A stretch of DNA of 64,000 bases from Hydractinia symbiolongicarpus (GCF_029227915.1 NC_079880.1:27337501-27401500), one strand, 5' to 3'. Counted from the first letter of the stretch, positions 12,801 through 27,500 are shown. Made by a program: numbers and translations. Notes: generated by a model from the sequence alone, not told the origin.

Positions 12801-13185
12801 TAAATTTTTAAATGAAGCGCTTTCACCGCGCCCAGTGTAATCGCTGATTTCCAACAATCATGTCAAAGTAAGAAGAATGTTATTTCTTGGAGTCCAGTTG
12901 GCTAACTTATCACATTTATAAAGTCACAGGCCAAAGTTAGTTCAATTAAGCCCCACAGTTAATCATTTCATTGTTAAAAGCGATATAATTAGTAATATCG
13001 GAAAAATGTCGCTAAATACATGTTGGTACGAATATGTAACGCAGCCGTTGTATCTCAAAGGGACTGATACCGTTAGAACGTCATTGAAATGTAATTTTTG
13101 AAACTGTCTCTATTTCTTCAGCGCGCGATAACGGCTAGGATTGGTCCCACAGTAAAAAATGACTTATTTATCTCAATTTTTAAAT

Positions 13186-13195
13186 GAAGCGCTTC
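13186..13195. other. GAAGCGCTTC palindrome (example, A-type monomers)
   Basis: A perfect 10-bp palindrome found in many A-type monomers just before CACAGCGCCC. In B and C types the same place reads GCGCTACCAC, which keeps only the AGCGCT core. It could be a protein-binding or cruciform site, but nothing in the sequence proves function. Confidence 0.5.
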
Positions 13196-14399
13196 CACAG
13201 CGCCCAGTGTAATCGCTGAGTTTCAACAATCATGTCAAAGTAAGAAGAATGTTATTTCTTGCAGTCCAGTTGGCTCACTTATCACATTTATAAGGTCACA
13301 GGCCAAAGTTAGTTCAATTAAGTCCCACAGTCAATCATTTCATTGATAAAAGCGATATAACTTAGTAATACCTGAAAAATGTCAGTAAATACATGTTGGT
13401 ACGAATATGTGACGCAGCCGCTGTATCTCAAACGGATTGATACCGCCACGAAGTCAATGAGATTTAGTTTTTGACAATGTCTCTATTTCTTCAGTGCGTG
13501 CTAACGGGCAGGATTGGTCCCACAGTAAAAAAAGACTTATTTATCTAAATTTTTAAAAAAAGCACTACCACAGAGAATAGTGTACTTGCTGAAGTCCAGC
13601 AATCATGTCAATTTAAGAAGAATGTTATTCCTTGGAGTCCAGTTGGCTCGTTTATCACATTTATCAGGTCACAGACCAAAGTTAGTTCAATTAAGTCCCA
13701 CAGTCAATCGTTGCATTGTTAAAAGCGATATAACTTAGTAATATCGGAAATATGTCACTAAATACATGTTGGTACGAATATGTGTCGCAGCCGTTGTATC
13801 TCAAACGGATAGATACCGCCACGAAGTCAATGAGGTGTACTTTTTGAGAATATCTCTATTTCTTCAGTGCGTGCTAACGGCCATGATTGGTCCCACATTA
13901 AAAAAGGCCTTATTTATCTAAATATTTAAAAAAAGCGCTACCACAGAGCATAGTGTACTCGCTGAATTCCAGCACTCATGTCGAATTAAGAAAAATGTTA
14001 TTCCTTGGAGTCCAATTGGCTCATTTATCGCATTTATAAGGTCACAGTCCAGATTCAGTTCAATTATGTCCCACAGTCAATCGCTTCACCGTTAAAAGCG
14101 ATACAACTTAGTAATATTGGAAAACAATCACTAAATACATGTTGCTACAAATATGTGACGCAACCGTTGTAACTCAAAAGGACTAATACCGTTAAAACGT
14201 CATTGAAATGTAGTTTTTGAAACTGTCTCTATTTCTTCAGCGCGCGATAACGGCTAGGATTGGTCCCACAGTAAAAATTAACTTATTTATCTCAATTTTT
14301 AAATGAAGCGCTACCACAGAGCATAGTGTACTCGCTGAATTCCAGCAATCATGTGGAATTAAGAAGAATGTTATTCCTTGGAGTCCAATTGGCTCATTA

Positions 14400-17280
14400 A
14401 TCGCATTTATGAGGTCACTGTCAAGAATCAGTTCAATTAAATCTCACAGTCAATCGCTTCACTGTTAAAAGCGGTACAACTTAGAAATATTGGAAAAAAA
14501 TCACTAAATACATGTTGGTACGAATATGTGACGCAACCGTTGTAACTCAAACGGCCTGATACCGTTAAAACGTCTTTGAAATGTAGTTTTTGAAACATTC
14601 TCTATTTCTTCAGCGCGCGATAACGGCTACGATTGGTCCCACAGTAAAAAATGACTTATTTATCTCAATTTTTAAATGAAGCGCTTCCACAGCGCCCAGT
14701 GTAATCGCTGAGTTCCAACAATCATGTCAAAGTAAGAAGAATATTATTTTTTGGCGTCCAGTTGGCTCACTTATCACATTTATAAGGTCAAAGGCCAAAG
14801 TTAGTTAAATTAAGTCCCACAGTCAATCATTTCATTGTTAAAAGCGATACAACTTAGTAATATTGGAAAAAAATCACTAAATACATGTTGCTACGAATAT
14901 GTGACGCAACCGTTGTAACTCAAATGGACCAATACCGTAAGAACGTTATTGAAATGTAGTTTTTGAAACTGTCTCTATTTCTTCAGCGCGCGATAACGGC
15001 TAGGATTGGTCCCACAGTAAAAAATAACTTATTTATCTCAATTTTTAAATAAAGCGCTACCACAGAGCATATTGTACTCGCTGAATTCCAGCAATCATGT
15101 GGAATTAAGAGGAATGTTATTCCTTGAAGTCCCATTGGCTCATTTATCGCATTTATGAGGTCACAGTCCAGAATCAGTTCAATTAAGTCCCACAGTCAAT
15201 CGCTTCACTGCTAAAAGCGGTACAACTTCGTAATATTGGAAAAAAATCACTAAATACATGTTGGTACGAATATGTGACGCAACCGTTGTAACTCAAACGG
15301 ACTGATAGCGTTAGAACGTCTTTGAAATGTAGTTTTTGAAACAGTCTCTATCTCTTCAGCGCGCGATAATGGCTACGATTGGTCCCACAGTAAAAAATGA
15401 CTTATTTATCTCAATTCTGAAATAAAGCGCTTCCACAGCGCCCAGTGTAATCGCTGAATTCCAACAATCATGTCAAAGTAAAAAGAACATTATTTTTTGG
15501 CGTCCAGTTGGCTCACTTATCACATTAATAAGGTCAAAGGCCAAAGTTAGTTAAATTAAGTCCCACTGTCAATCATTTCATTGTTAAAAGCGATATAACT
15601 TCTTAATATCGGAAAACTGTCACTAAATACATGTTGGTACGAATATGTGACGCAACCGTTGCAACTCAAACGGATTGATACCGCCAAAAAGCGATGAAAT
15701 GTAGTTTTTGAGAATATCTCTATTTCTTCAGTGCGTGCTAACGGCCATGATTGGTCCCACAGTAAAAAAGGACTTATTTATCTAAATATTTAAAAAAAAC
15801 GCTACCACAGAGCATAGTGCACTCGCTTAATCCAAGCAATCATGTCGAATTAAGAAGAATGTTATTTCTTGTAGTCAAACTGGCACATTTATCAAATTTA
15901 TAAGGTCAAAGTCCAAAATCAGTTCAATTAAGTCCCACAGTCAAACGTTTCACAGTTAAAAGCGATGCAACCTAGTAATATCCGAACACTATCGCTAAAT
16001 GCATGTGGGGACGAATATGTGACGCGACCGTTGCAACTCAAAGTGACTGATGCCGTTAGAACGTCATTGAAATATAGTTTTTGAAGTTGTCTCTATTTCT
16101 TTAGCACGCAATAACGGATAGGATTGGTCCCACAGTAAAAAAAGACTATTTATCTCAATTTTTAAATGAAGCGCTTCCACAGCGCCCAGTGTAATCGCTG
16201 AGTTCCAACAATCATGTCAAAGTAAGAAGAACATTATTTTTTGGCGTCCAGTTGGCTCACTTATCACATTTATATTGTCAAAGGCCAAAGTTAGTTAAAT
16301 TAAGTCCCACTGTCAATCATTTCATTGTTAAAAGCGATATAACTTATTAATATCGGAAAACTGTCACTAAATACATGTTGGTACGAATATGTGACGCAAC
16401 CGTTGCAACTCAAACGGATTGATACCGCCAAAAAGCGATGAAATGTAGTTTTTGAGAATATCTCTATTTCTTCAGTGCGTGCTAACGGCCATGATTGGTC
16501 CCACAGTAAAAAAGGACTTATTTATCTAAATATTTAAAAAAAACGCTACCACAGAGCATAGTGCACTCGCTGAATCCAAGCAATCATGTCGAATTAAGAA
16601 GAATGTTATTTCGTGTAGTCAAACTGGCACATTTATCACATTTATAAGGTCAAAGTCCAAAATCAGTTCAATTAAGTCCCACAGTCAAACGTTTCACAGT
16701 TAAAAGCGATGCAACCTAGTAATATCCGAATACTATCGCTAAATGCATGTGGGGACGAATATGTGACGCAACCGTTGCAACTCAAAGTGACTGATACCGT
16801 TAGAACGTCATTGAAATATAGTTTTTAAAGTTGTCTCTATTTCTTCAGCGCGCAATAACGGCTAGGATTGGTCCCACAGTAAAAAATGACTATTTATCTC
16901 AATTTTTAAATGAAGCGCTTCCCCAGCGCCCAGTGTAATCGCTGAGTTCCAACAATCATGTCAAAGTAAGCAAAAGGTTATTTCTTGGAGTCCAGCTGGC
17001 TCACTTATCACATTTATAACGTTACAGGCCAAAGGTAGTTGAATTAAGTCCCGCAGTCAATCATTTCATTGTTAAAAGCGATATAACTTAGTAATATCGG
17101 AAAAATGTCACTAAATACATGATGGTACGAATATGTGACGCAACTGTTGTATCTCAAACGGATTGATACTGCCACAAAGTCAGTGAGATTTAGTTTTTGA
17201 GAATGTCTCTATTTCTTCAGTGCGTGCTAACGGCCAGGATTGGTCCCACAGTATAAAAAGACTTATTTATCTAAATTTTT
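14400..17280 (+). repeat. ~3,353-bp nine-monomer HOR, copy 1
   Basis: Matches 17,752-20,635 at an offset of 3,352-3,353 bp (nine monomers). Anchors are CGGCCTGAT at 14,552/17,904, CCAATACCGT at 14,929/18,281 and GATGGTACGA at 17,121/20,474. The block contains two near-identical ~745-bp dimers (AAAGCGATGAAATGTAG near 15,690 and 16,435), so one HOR is nested in another. Confidence 0.88.
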
Positions 17281-17751
17281 AAGAAAAGCGCTACCACAGA
17301 GCATAGTGCACTCGCTGATTTCCAACAATCATGTCAAAGTAAGAAGAATGTTATTTCTTGGAGTCCAGTTGGCTAACTTATCACATTTATAAGGTCACAG
17401 GCCAAAGTTAGTTCAATTAAGTCTCACAGTCAATCATTTCATTGTTAACAGCGACATAATTAGTAATATCGGAAAAATGTCGCTAAATACATGTTGGTAC
17501 GAATATGTAACGCAGCCGTTGTATCTCAAACGGATTGATACTGCCACAAAGTCAGTGAGATTTAGTTTTTGAGAATGCCTCTATTTCTTCAGTGCGTGCT
17601 AACGGCCAGGATTGGTCCCACAGTATAAAAATACTTATTTATCTAAATTTTTAAAAAAAGCGCTACCACAGAGCATAGTGTACTCGCTGAATTCCAGCAC
17701 TCATGTCGAATTAAGAAAAATGTTATTCCTTGGAATCCAATTGGCTCATTT

Positions 17752-20635
17752 ATCGCATTTATGAGGTCACTGTCCAGAATCAGTTCAATTAAATCTCACA
17801 GTCAATCGCTTCACTGTTAAAAGCGGTACAACTTAGAAATATTGGAAAAAAATCACTAAATACATGTTGGTACGAATATGTGACGCAACCGTTGTAGCTC
17901 AAACGGCCTGATACCGTTAAAACGTCTTTGAAATGTAGTTTTTGAAACAGTCTCTATTTCTTCAGCGCGCGATAACGGCTACGATTGGTCCCACAGTAAA
18001 AAATGACTTATTTATCTCAATTTTTAAATGAAGCGCTTCCACAGCGCCCAGTGTAATCGCTGAGTTCCAACAATCATGTCAAAGTAAGAAGAATATTATT
18101 TTTTGGCGTCCAGTTGGCTCACTTATCACATTTATAAGGTCAAAGGCCAAAGTTAGTTAAATTAAGTCCCACAGTCAATCATTTCATTGTTAAAAGCGAT
18201 ACAACTTAGTAATATTGGAAAAAAATCACTAAATACATGTTGCTACGAATATGTGACGCAACCGTTGTAACTCAAATGGACCAATACCGTTAGAACGTCA
18301 TTGAAATGTAGTTTTGAAACTGTCTCTATTTCTTCAGCGCGCGATAACGGCTAGGATTGGTCCCACAGTAAAAAATAACTTATTTATCTCAATTTTTAAA
18401 TGAAGCGCTACCACAGAGCATATTGTACTCGCTGAATTCCAGCAATCATGTGGAATTAAGAAGAATGTTATTCCTTAAAGTCCCATTGGCTCATTTATCG
18501 CATTTATGAGGTCACAGTCCAGAATCAGTTCAATTAAGTCCCACAGTCAATCGCTTCACTGCTAAAAGCGGTACAACTTAGTAATATTGGAAAAAAATCA
18601 CTAAATACATGTTGGTACGAATATGTGACGCAACCGTTGTAACTCAAACGGACTGATAGCGTTAGAACGTCTTTGAAATGTAGTTTTTGAAACAGTCTCT
18701 ATCTCTTCAGCGCGCGATAATGGCTACGATTGGTCCCACAGTAAAAAATGACTTATTTATCTCAATTCTGAAATAAAGCGCTTCCACAGCGCCCAGTGTA
18801 ATCGCTGAGTTCCAACAATCATGTCAAAGTAAGAAGAACATTATTTTTTGGCGTCCAGTTGGCTCACTTATCACATTTATATTGTCAAAGGCCAAAGTTA
18901 GTTAAATTAAGTCCCACTGTCAATCATTTCATTGTTAAAAGCGATATAACTTATTAATATCGGAAAACTGTCACTAAATACATGTTGGTACGAATATGTG
19001 ACGCAACCGTTGCAACTCAAACGGATTGATACCGCCAAAAAGCGATGAAATGTAGTTTTTGAGAATATCTCTATTTCTTCAGTGCGTGCTAACGGCCATG
19101 ATTGGTCCCACAGTAAAAAAGGACTTATTTATCTAAATATTTAAAAAAAACGCTACCACAGAGCATAGTGCACTCGCTTAATCCAAGCAATCATGTCGAA
19201 TTAAGAAGAATGTTATTTCTTGTAGTCAAACTGGCACATTTATCACATTTATAAGGTCAAAGTCCAAAATCAGTTCAATTAAGTCCCACCGTCAAACGTT
19301 TCACAGTTAAAAGCGATGCAACCTAGTAATATCCGAATACTATCGCTAAATGCATGTGGGGACGAATATGTGACGCAACCGTTGCAACTCAAAGTGACTG
19401 ATACCGTTAGAACGTCATTGAAATATAGTTTTTGAAGTTGTCTCTATTTCTTCAGCGCGCAATGACGGCTAGGATTGGTCCCACAGTAAAAAATGACTTA
19501 TTTATCTCAATTTTTTAAAAAAAGCGCTACCACAGAGCATAGTGTAATCGCTGAGTTCCAACAATCATGTCAAAGTAAGAAGAACATTATTTTTTGGCGT
19601 CCAGTTGGCTCACTTATCACATTTATATTGTCAAAGGCCAAAGTTAGTTAAATTAAGTCCCACTGTCAATCATTTCATTGTTAAAAGCGATATAACTTAT
19701 TAATATCGGAAAACTGTCACTAAATACATGTTGGTACGAATATGTGACGCAACCGTTGCAACTCAAACGGATTGATACCGCCAAAAAGCGATGAAATGTA
19801 GTTTTTGAGAATATCTCTATTTCTTCAGTGCGTGCTAACGGCCATGATTGGTCCCACAGTAAAAAAGGACTTATTTATCTAAATATTTAAAAAAAACGCT
19901 ACAACAGAGCATAGTGCACTCGCTGAATCCAAGCAATCATGTCGAATTAAGAAGAATGTTATTTCTTGTAGTCAAACTGGCACATTTATCACATTTATAA
20001 GGTCAAAGTCCAAAATCAGTTCAATTAAGTCCCACAGTCAAACGTTTCACAGTTAAAAGCGATGCAACCTAGTAATATCCGAATACTATCGCTAAATGCA
20101 TGTGGGGACGAATATGTGACGCAACCGTTGCAACTCAAAGTGACTGATACCGTTATAACGTCATTGAAATATAGTTTTTAAAGTTGTCTCTATTTCTTCA
20201 GCGCGCAATAACGGCTAGGATTGGTCCCACAGTAAAAAATGACTATTTATCTCAATTTTTAAATGAAGCGCTTCCCCAGCGCCCAGTGTAATCGCTGAGT
20301 TTCAACAATCATGTCAAAGTAAGAAAAAGGTTATTTCTTGGAGTCCAGCTGGCTCACTTATCACATTTATAACGTTACAGGCCAAAGGTAGTTGAATTAA
20401 GTCCCGCAGTCTATCATTTCCTTGTTAAAAGCGATATAACTTAGTAATATCGGAAAAATGTCACTAAATACATGATGGTACGAATATGTGACGCAACTGT
20501 TGTATCTCAAACGGATTGATACTGCCACAAAGTCAGTGAGATTTAGTTTTTGAGAATGCCTCTATTTCTTCAGTGCGTGCTAACGGCCAGGATTGGTCCC
20601 ACAGTATAAAAAGACTTATTTATCTAAATTTTTGA
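17752..20635 (+). repeat. ~3,353-bp nine-monomer HOR, copy 2
   Basis: Tandem partner of 14,400-17,280, including the internal dimer repeat near 19,040 and 19,790. A partial third copy of its end (GATGGTACGAATATG at 27,552, with the preceding ~400 bp) lies 19 monomers farther on, so the family was moved again after the tandem duplication. Confidence 0.86.
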
Positions 20636-21889
20636 AAAAAGCGCTACCACAGAGCATAGTGTACTCGCTGAATTCCAGCACTCATGTCGAATTAAGAAAA
20701 ATGTTATTCCTTGGAGTCCAATTGGCTCATTTATCGCATTTATAAGGTCACAGTCCAGATTCAGTTCAACTAAGTCCCACAGTCAATCGCTTCACCGTTA
20801 AAAGCGATACAACTTAGTATTATTGGAAAAAAATCACTAAATACATGTTGCTACGAATATGTGACGCAACCGTTGTAACTCAAAGGGACTAATACCGTTA
20901 GAACGTCATTGAAATGTAGTTTTTGAAACTGTCTCTATTTCTTCAGCGCGCGATAACGGCTAAGATAGGTCCCACAGTAAAAAATATCTTATTTATCTCA
21001 ATTTTTAAATGAAGCGCTACCACAGAGCATAGTGTACTCGCTGAATTCCAGCAATCATGTGGAATTAAGAAGAATGTTATTCCTTGGAGTCCAATTGGCT
21101 CATTTATCGCATTTATGAGGTCACTGTCCAAAATCAGTTCAATTAAGCCTCACAGTCAATCGCTTCACTGTTAAAAGCGGTACAACTTAGAAATATTGAA
21201 AAAAAATCACTAAATACATGTTGGTACGAATATGTGACGCAACCGTTGTAACTCAAACGAACTGATACCGTTAGAACGTCTTTGAAATGTAGTTTTTGAA
21301 ACAGTCTCTATTTCTTCAGCTCGCGATAACGGCTACGATTGGTCCCACAGTAAAAAATGACTTATTTATCTCAATTTTTAAATGAAGCGCTACCACAGCG
21401 CCCAGTGTAATCGCTGAGTTCCAACAATCATGTCAAAGTTAGAAGAATATTATTTTTTGGCGTCCAGTTGGCTCACATATCACATTTATAAGGTCAAAGG
21501 CCAAAGTTAGTTAAATTAAGTCCCACAGTCAATCATTTCATTGTTAAAAGCGATACAACTTAGTAATATTGGAAAAAAATCACTAAATACATGTTGGTAC
21601 GAATATGTGACGCAACCGTTGCAACTCAAACGGATTCATACCGCCAAAAAGCGATAAAATGTAGTTTTTGAGAATATCTCTATTTCTTCAGTGCGTGCTA
21701 ACGGCCATGATTGGTCCCACAGTAAAAAAGGACTTATTTATCTAAATATTTAAAAAAAGCGCTACCACAGAGCATAGTGCACTCGCTGAATCCAAGCAAT
21801 CATGTCGAATTAAGAAGAATGTTATTTCTTGTAGTCAAACTGGCACATTTATCACATTTATAAAGTCAAAGTCCAAAATCAGTTCAATT

Positions 21890-22630
21890 AAGTCCCACAG
21901 TCAAACGTTTCACAGTTAAAAGCGATGCAACCTAGTAATATCCGAATACTATCGCTAAATGCATGTGGGGACAAATATGTGACGCAACCGTTGTAACTCA
22001 AAGTGGCTGATACCGTTAGAACGTCATTGAAATATAGTTTTTGAAATTGTCTCTATTTCTTCAGCGCGACATAACGGCTAGGATTGGCCCCACAGTAAAA
22101 AATGACTATTTATCTCAATTTTTAAATGAAGCGCTTCCACAGCACCTCGTGTAATCGCTGAGTTCCAACAATCATGTCAAAGTAAGAAAAATGTTATTTC
22201 TTGCAGTCCAGTTGGCTCACTTATCACATTTATAAGGTCACAGGCCAAAGTTAAGTCAATTAAGTCCCACAGTCAAACGTTTCACAGTTAAAAGCGATGC
22301 AACCTAGTAATATCCGAATACTATCGCTAAATGCATGTGGGGACAAATATGTGACGCAACCGTTGTAACTCAAAGTGGCTGATACCGTTAGAACGTCATT
22401 GAAATATAGTTTTTGAAATTGTCTCTATTTCTTCAGCGTGACATAACGGCTAGGATTGGCCCCACAGTAAAAAATGACTATTTATCTCAATTTTTAAATG
22501 AAGCGCTTCCACAGCACCCCGTGTAATCGCTGAGTTCCAACAATCATGTCAAAGTAAGAAAAATGTTATTTCTTGCAGTCCAGTTGGCTCACTTATCACA
22601 TTTATAAGGTCACAGGCCAAAGTTAGATCA
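21890..22630 (+). repeat. Single-monomer tandem duplication
   Basis: Two adjacent, nearly identical monomers at an offset of exactly 372 bp. GCATGTGGGG occurs at 21,961/22,333 and GGATTGGCCCC at 22,081/22,453. Both carry the uncommon CCCC anchor and GCACC(T/C)CGTG in place of GCGCCCAGTG. The duplication breaks the usual A/B alternation and is a clear one-unit unequal exchange. A related unit lies near 23,452. Confidence 0.88.
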
Positions 22631-23869
22631 ATTAAGTCCCACAGTCAATTATTTCATTGTTAAAAGCGATATAACTTAGTAATACCGGAAAAATGTCAGT
22701 AAATACATGTTGGTACGAATATGTGACGCAGCCATTGTATCTCAAACGGATTGATACCGCCACGAAGTCAATGAGATTTAGTTTTTGACAATGTCTCTAT
22801 TTCTTCAGTGCGTGCTAACGGACAGGATTGGTCCCACAGTAAAAAAAGACTTATTTATCTAAATTTTTAAAAAAAGCGCTACCACAGAGCATAGTGTACT
22901 TGCTGAAATCCAGCAATCATGTAAATTTAAGACGAATGTTATTCCTTGGAGTCCAGTTGGTTCGTTTATCCCATTTATCAGGTCACAGACCAAAGTTAGT
23001 TCAATTAAGTCCTACAGTCAATCGTTTCATTGTTAAAAGCGATATAACTTAGTAATATCGGAAGTATGTCACTAAATACATGTTGGTACGAATATGTGAC
23101 GCAGCCGTTGTATCTCAAACGGATTGATACCGCCACGAAGTCAATGAGGTGTAGTTTTTGAGAATATCTCTATTTCTTCAGTGCGTACGAACAGCGATGA
23201 TTGGTCCCACAGTAAAAAAGGACTTATTTATCTAAATATTTAAAAAAAGCGCTACCACAGAGCATAGTGCACTCGCTAAATCCAAGCAATCATGTCGAAT
23301 TAAGAAGAATGTTTATTTCTTGTAGTCAAACTGGCACATTTATCACATTTATAAAGTCAAAGTCCAAAATCAGTTCAATTAAGTCCCACAGTCAAACGTT
23401 TCACAGTTAAAAGCGATGCAACCTAGTAATATCCGATTACTATCGCTAAATGCATGTGGGGACAAATATGTGACGCAACCGTTGTAATTCAAAGTGGCTG
23501 ATACCGTTAGAACGTCATTGAAATATAGTTTTTGAAATTGTCTCTATTTCTTCAGCGCGACATAACGGCTAGGATTGGTCCCACAGTAAAAAATGACTAT
23601 TTATCTCAATTTTTAAATGAAGCGCTTCCACAGCGCCCCGTGTAATCGCTGAGTTCCAACAATCATGTCAAAGTAAGAAAAATGTTATTTCTTGCAGTCC
23701 AGTTGGCTCACTTATCACATTTATAAGGTCACAGGCCAAAGTTAGTTCAATTAAGTCCCACAGTCAATCATTTCATTGTTAAAAGCGATATAACTTAGTA
23801 ATACCGGAAAAATGTAAGTAAATACATGTTGGTACGAATATGTGACGCAGCCGTTGTATCTCAAACGGA

Positions 23870-24536
23870 TTGATACCGCCAAGAAGTCAATGAGATGTAG
23901 TTTTTGAGAATGTCTCTATTTTTTCAGTGCGTGCTAACGGCCAGGAGTGGTTCCACAGTAAAAAAAGGCTTATTTATCTAAGTTTTTGAAAAAAGCGCTA
24001 CCACAGAGCATAGTGTACTCGCTGAATTCCAGCAATCATGTCGAATTAAGAAGAATGTTATTCCTTGGAGTCCAATTGGCTCATTTATTGCATTTATAAG
24101 GTCACAGTCCAGAATCAGTTCAACGAAGTCCCACAGTCAATCGCTTCACTGTTAAAAGCGATACAACTTAGTAATATTGGAAAAAAATCACTAATTACAT
24201 GTTGGTACGAATATTTGACGCAACCGTTGTAACTCAAACGGACTGATACCGTTAGAACGTCATTAAAATGTAGTTTTTGAAACTGTCTCTATTTCTTCAG
24301 CGCGCGATAACGGCTAGGATTGGTCCCACAGTAAAAAATGACTTATTTATCTCAATTTTTAAATGAAGCGCTTCCACAACGCCCAGTGTAATCGCTGAGT
24401 TTCAACAATCATGTCAAAGTAAGAAGAATGTTATTTCTTGCAGTCCAGTTGGCTCACTTATCACATTTATAAGGTCACAGGCCAAAGTTAGTTCAATTAA
24501 GTCCCACATTTAATCATTTCATTGTTAAAAGCGATA
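23870..24536 (+). repeat. Ten-monomer HOR partner of the Helitron's left flank
   Basis: Matches 27,594-28,260 at an offset of 3,724 bp. GGAGTGGTTCC occurs at 23,944/27,668. The rare CACATTTAATCATTTC is shared by both, just before GCGATA. This copy continues without interruption from GCGATA (24,531-24,536) into TAACTTAGTAATACC, so it preserves the site as it was before the insertion at 28,261. Confidence 0.9.
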
Positions 24537-27500
24537 TAACTTAGTAATACCGGAAAAATGTCAGTAAATACATGTTGGTACGAATATGTGACGCAGCCAT
24601 TGTATCTCAAACGGATTGATACCGCCACGAAGTCAATGAGATTTAGTTTTTGACAATGTCTCTATTTCTTCAGTGCGTGCTAACGGACAGGATTGGTCCC
24701 ACAGTAAAAAAAGACTTATTTATCTAATTTTTAAAAAAAAGCGCTACCACAGAGCATAGTGTACTTGCTGAAATCCAGCAATCATGTCAATTTAAGAAGA
24801 ATGTTTTTCCTTGGAGTCCAGTTGGTTCGTTTATCACATTTATCAGGTCACAGACCAAAGTTAGTTCAATTAAGTCCCACAGTCAATCGTTTCATTGTTA
24901 AAAGCGATATAACTTAGTAATATCGGAAATATGTCACTAAATACATGTTGGTACGAATATGTGACGCAGCCGTTGTATCTCAAACGGATTGATACCGCCA
25001 CGAAGTCAATGAGGTGTAGTTTTTGAGATTATCTCTATTTCTTCAATGCGTGCTAACAGCCATGATTGGTCCCGCAGTAAAAAAGAACTTATTTATCTAA
25101 ATGTATTAAAAAAGCGCTACCACAGAGCATAGTGCACTCGCTGAATCCAAGCACTCATGTCGAATTAAGAAGAATGTTACTTCTTGTAGTCAAACTGGCA
25201 CATTTATTACATTTATAAGGTCACAGGCCAAAGTTAGTTCAATTAAGTCCCACAGTCAATCATTTCATTGTTAAAAGCGACATAATTAGTAATATCGGAA
25301 ATATGTCATTAAATACATGTTGGTACGAATATGTGACGCAGCCGTTGTATCTCAAACGGATTGATACCGCCACGAAGTCAATGAGGTGTAGTTTTTGAGA
25401 ATATCTCTATTTCTTCAGTGCGTGCGAACGGCGATGATTGGTCCCACAGTAAAAAAGGACTTATTTATCTAAATATTTACAAAAAGCGCTACCACAGAGC
25501 ATAGTGCACTCGCTGAATCCAAGCAATCATGTGGAATTAAGAAAAATGTTATTCCGTGAAGTCCCATTGGCTCATTTATCGCATTTATGAGGTCACAGTC
25601 CAGAATCAGTTCAATTAAGTCGCTCAGTCAATCGCTTCACTGCTAAAAGCGGTACAACTTAGTAATATTGGAAAAAAATCACTAAATACATGTTGGTACG
25701 AATATGTGACGCAACCGTTGTAACTCAAACGGACTGATAGCGTTAGAACGTCTTTGAAATGTAGTTTTTGAAACAGTCTCTATCTCTTCAGCGCGCGATA
25801 ATGGCTACGATTGGTCCCACAGGAAAAAATGACTTATTTATCTCAACTCTTAAATAAAGCGCTTCCACAGCGCCCAGTGTAATCGCTGAGTTCCAACAAT
25901 CATGTCAAAGTAAGAAGAACATTATTTTTTGGCGTCCAGTTGGCTCACTTATCACATTTATATGGTCAAAGGTCAAAGTTAGTTAAATTAAGTCCCACTG
26001 TCAATCCTTTCATTGTTAAAAGCGATATAACTTATTAATATCGGAAAACTGTCACTAAATACATGTTGGTACGAATATGTGACGCAACCGTTGCAACTCA
26101 AACGGATTGATACCGCCAAAAAGCGATGAAATGTAGTTTTTGAGAATATCTCTATTTCTTCAGTGCGTGCTAACGGACAGGATTGGTCCCACAGTAAAAA
26201 AGACTTATTTATCTAAATTTTTAAAAAAAGCGCTACCACAGAGCATAGTGTACTTGCTGAAATCCAGCAATCATGTCAATTTAAGAAGAATGTTATTCCT
26301 TGGAGTCCAGTTGGTTCGTTTATCACATTTATCAGGTCACAGAGCAAAGTTAGTTCAATTAAGTCCCACAGTCAATCGTTTCATTGTTAAAAGCGATATA
26401 ACTTAGTGATATCGGAAATATGTCACTAAATACATGTTGGTACGAATATTTGACGCAACCGTTGTAACTCAAACGTACTGATACCGTTAGAACGTCATTG
26501 AAATGTAGTTTTTGAAACTGTCTCTATTTCTTCAGCGTGCGATAACGGCTAGGATTGGTCCCACAGTATATAAAAACTTATTTATCTAAATTTTTAAAAA
26601 AAGCGCTACCACAGAGCATAGTGCACTCGCTGTTTTCCAACAATCATGTCAAAATAAGAAGAATGTTATTTCTCGGAGTCCAGTTGGCTAACTTATCACA
26701 CTTATAAGGTCACAGGCCAAAGTTAGTTCAATTAAGTCCCACAGTCAATCATTTCATTGTTAACAGCGATATAATTAGTAATATCGGAAAAATGTCGCTA
26801 AATACATGTTGGTACGAATATGTAACGCAGCCGTTGTATCTCAAACGGATTGATACTGCCACGAAGTCGGTGAGATTTAGTTTTTGAGAATGCCTCTATT
26901 TCTTCAGTGCATGCTAACGGCCAGGATTGGTCCCACAGTATATAAAAACTTATTTATCTAAATTTTTAAAAAAAGCGCTACCACAGAGCATAGTGTACTT
27001 GCTGAATTCCAGCAATCATGTCGAATTAAGAAGAATGTTATTTCTTGTAGTCAAACTGGCACATTTGTTACATTTATAAGGTCAAAGTCCAAAATCAGTT
27101 CAATTAAGTCCCACAGTCAAGCGTTTCACAGTTAAAAGCGATGCAACCTAGTAATATCCGAATACTATCGCTAAATGCATGTGGGAACGAATATGTGACG
27201 CAACTGTTGTAACTCAAAGTGACTGATACCGTTACAACGTCATTGAAATATAGTTTTTGAAGTTGTCTCTATTTCTTCAGCGCGCAATAACGGCTAGGAT
27301 TGGTCCCACAGTAAAAAATGACTATTTATCTCAATTTTTAAATGAAGCGCTTCCACAGCGCCCAGTGTAATCGTAGAGTTCCAACAATCATGTCAAAGTA
27401 AGAAAAAGGTTATTTCTTGGAGTCCAGCTGGCTCACTTATCACATTTATAACGTTACAGGCCAAAGGTAGTTGAATTAAGTCCCGCAGTCAATCATTTCA

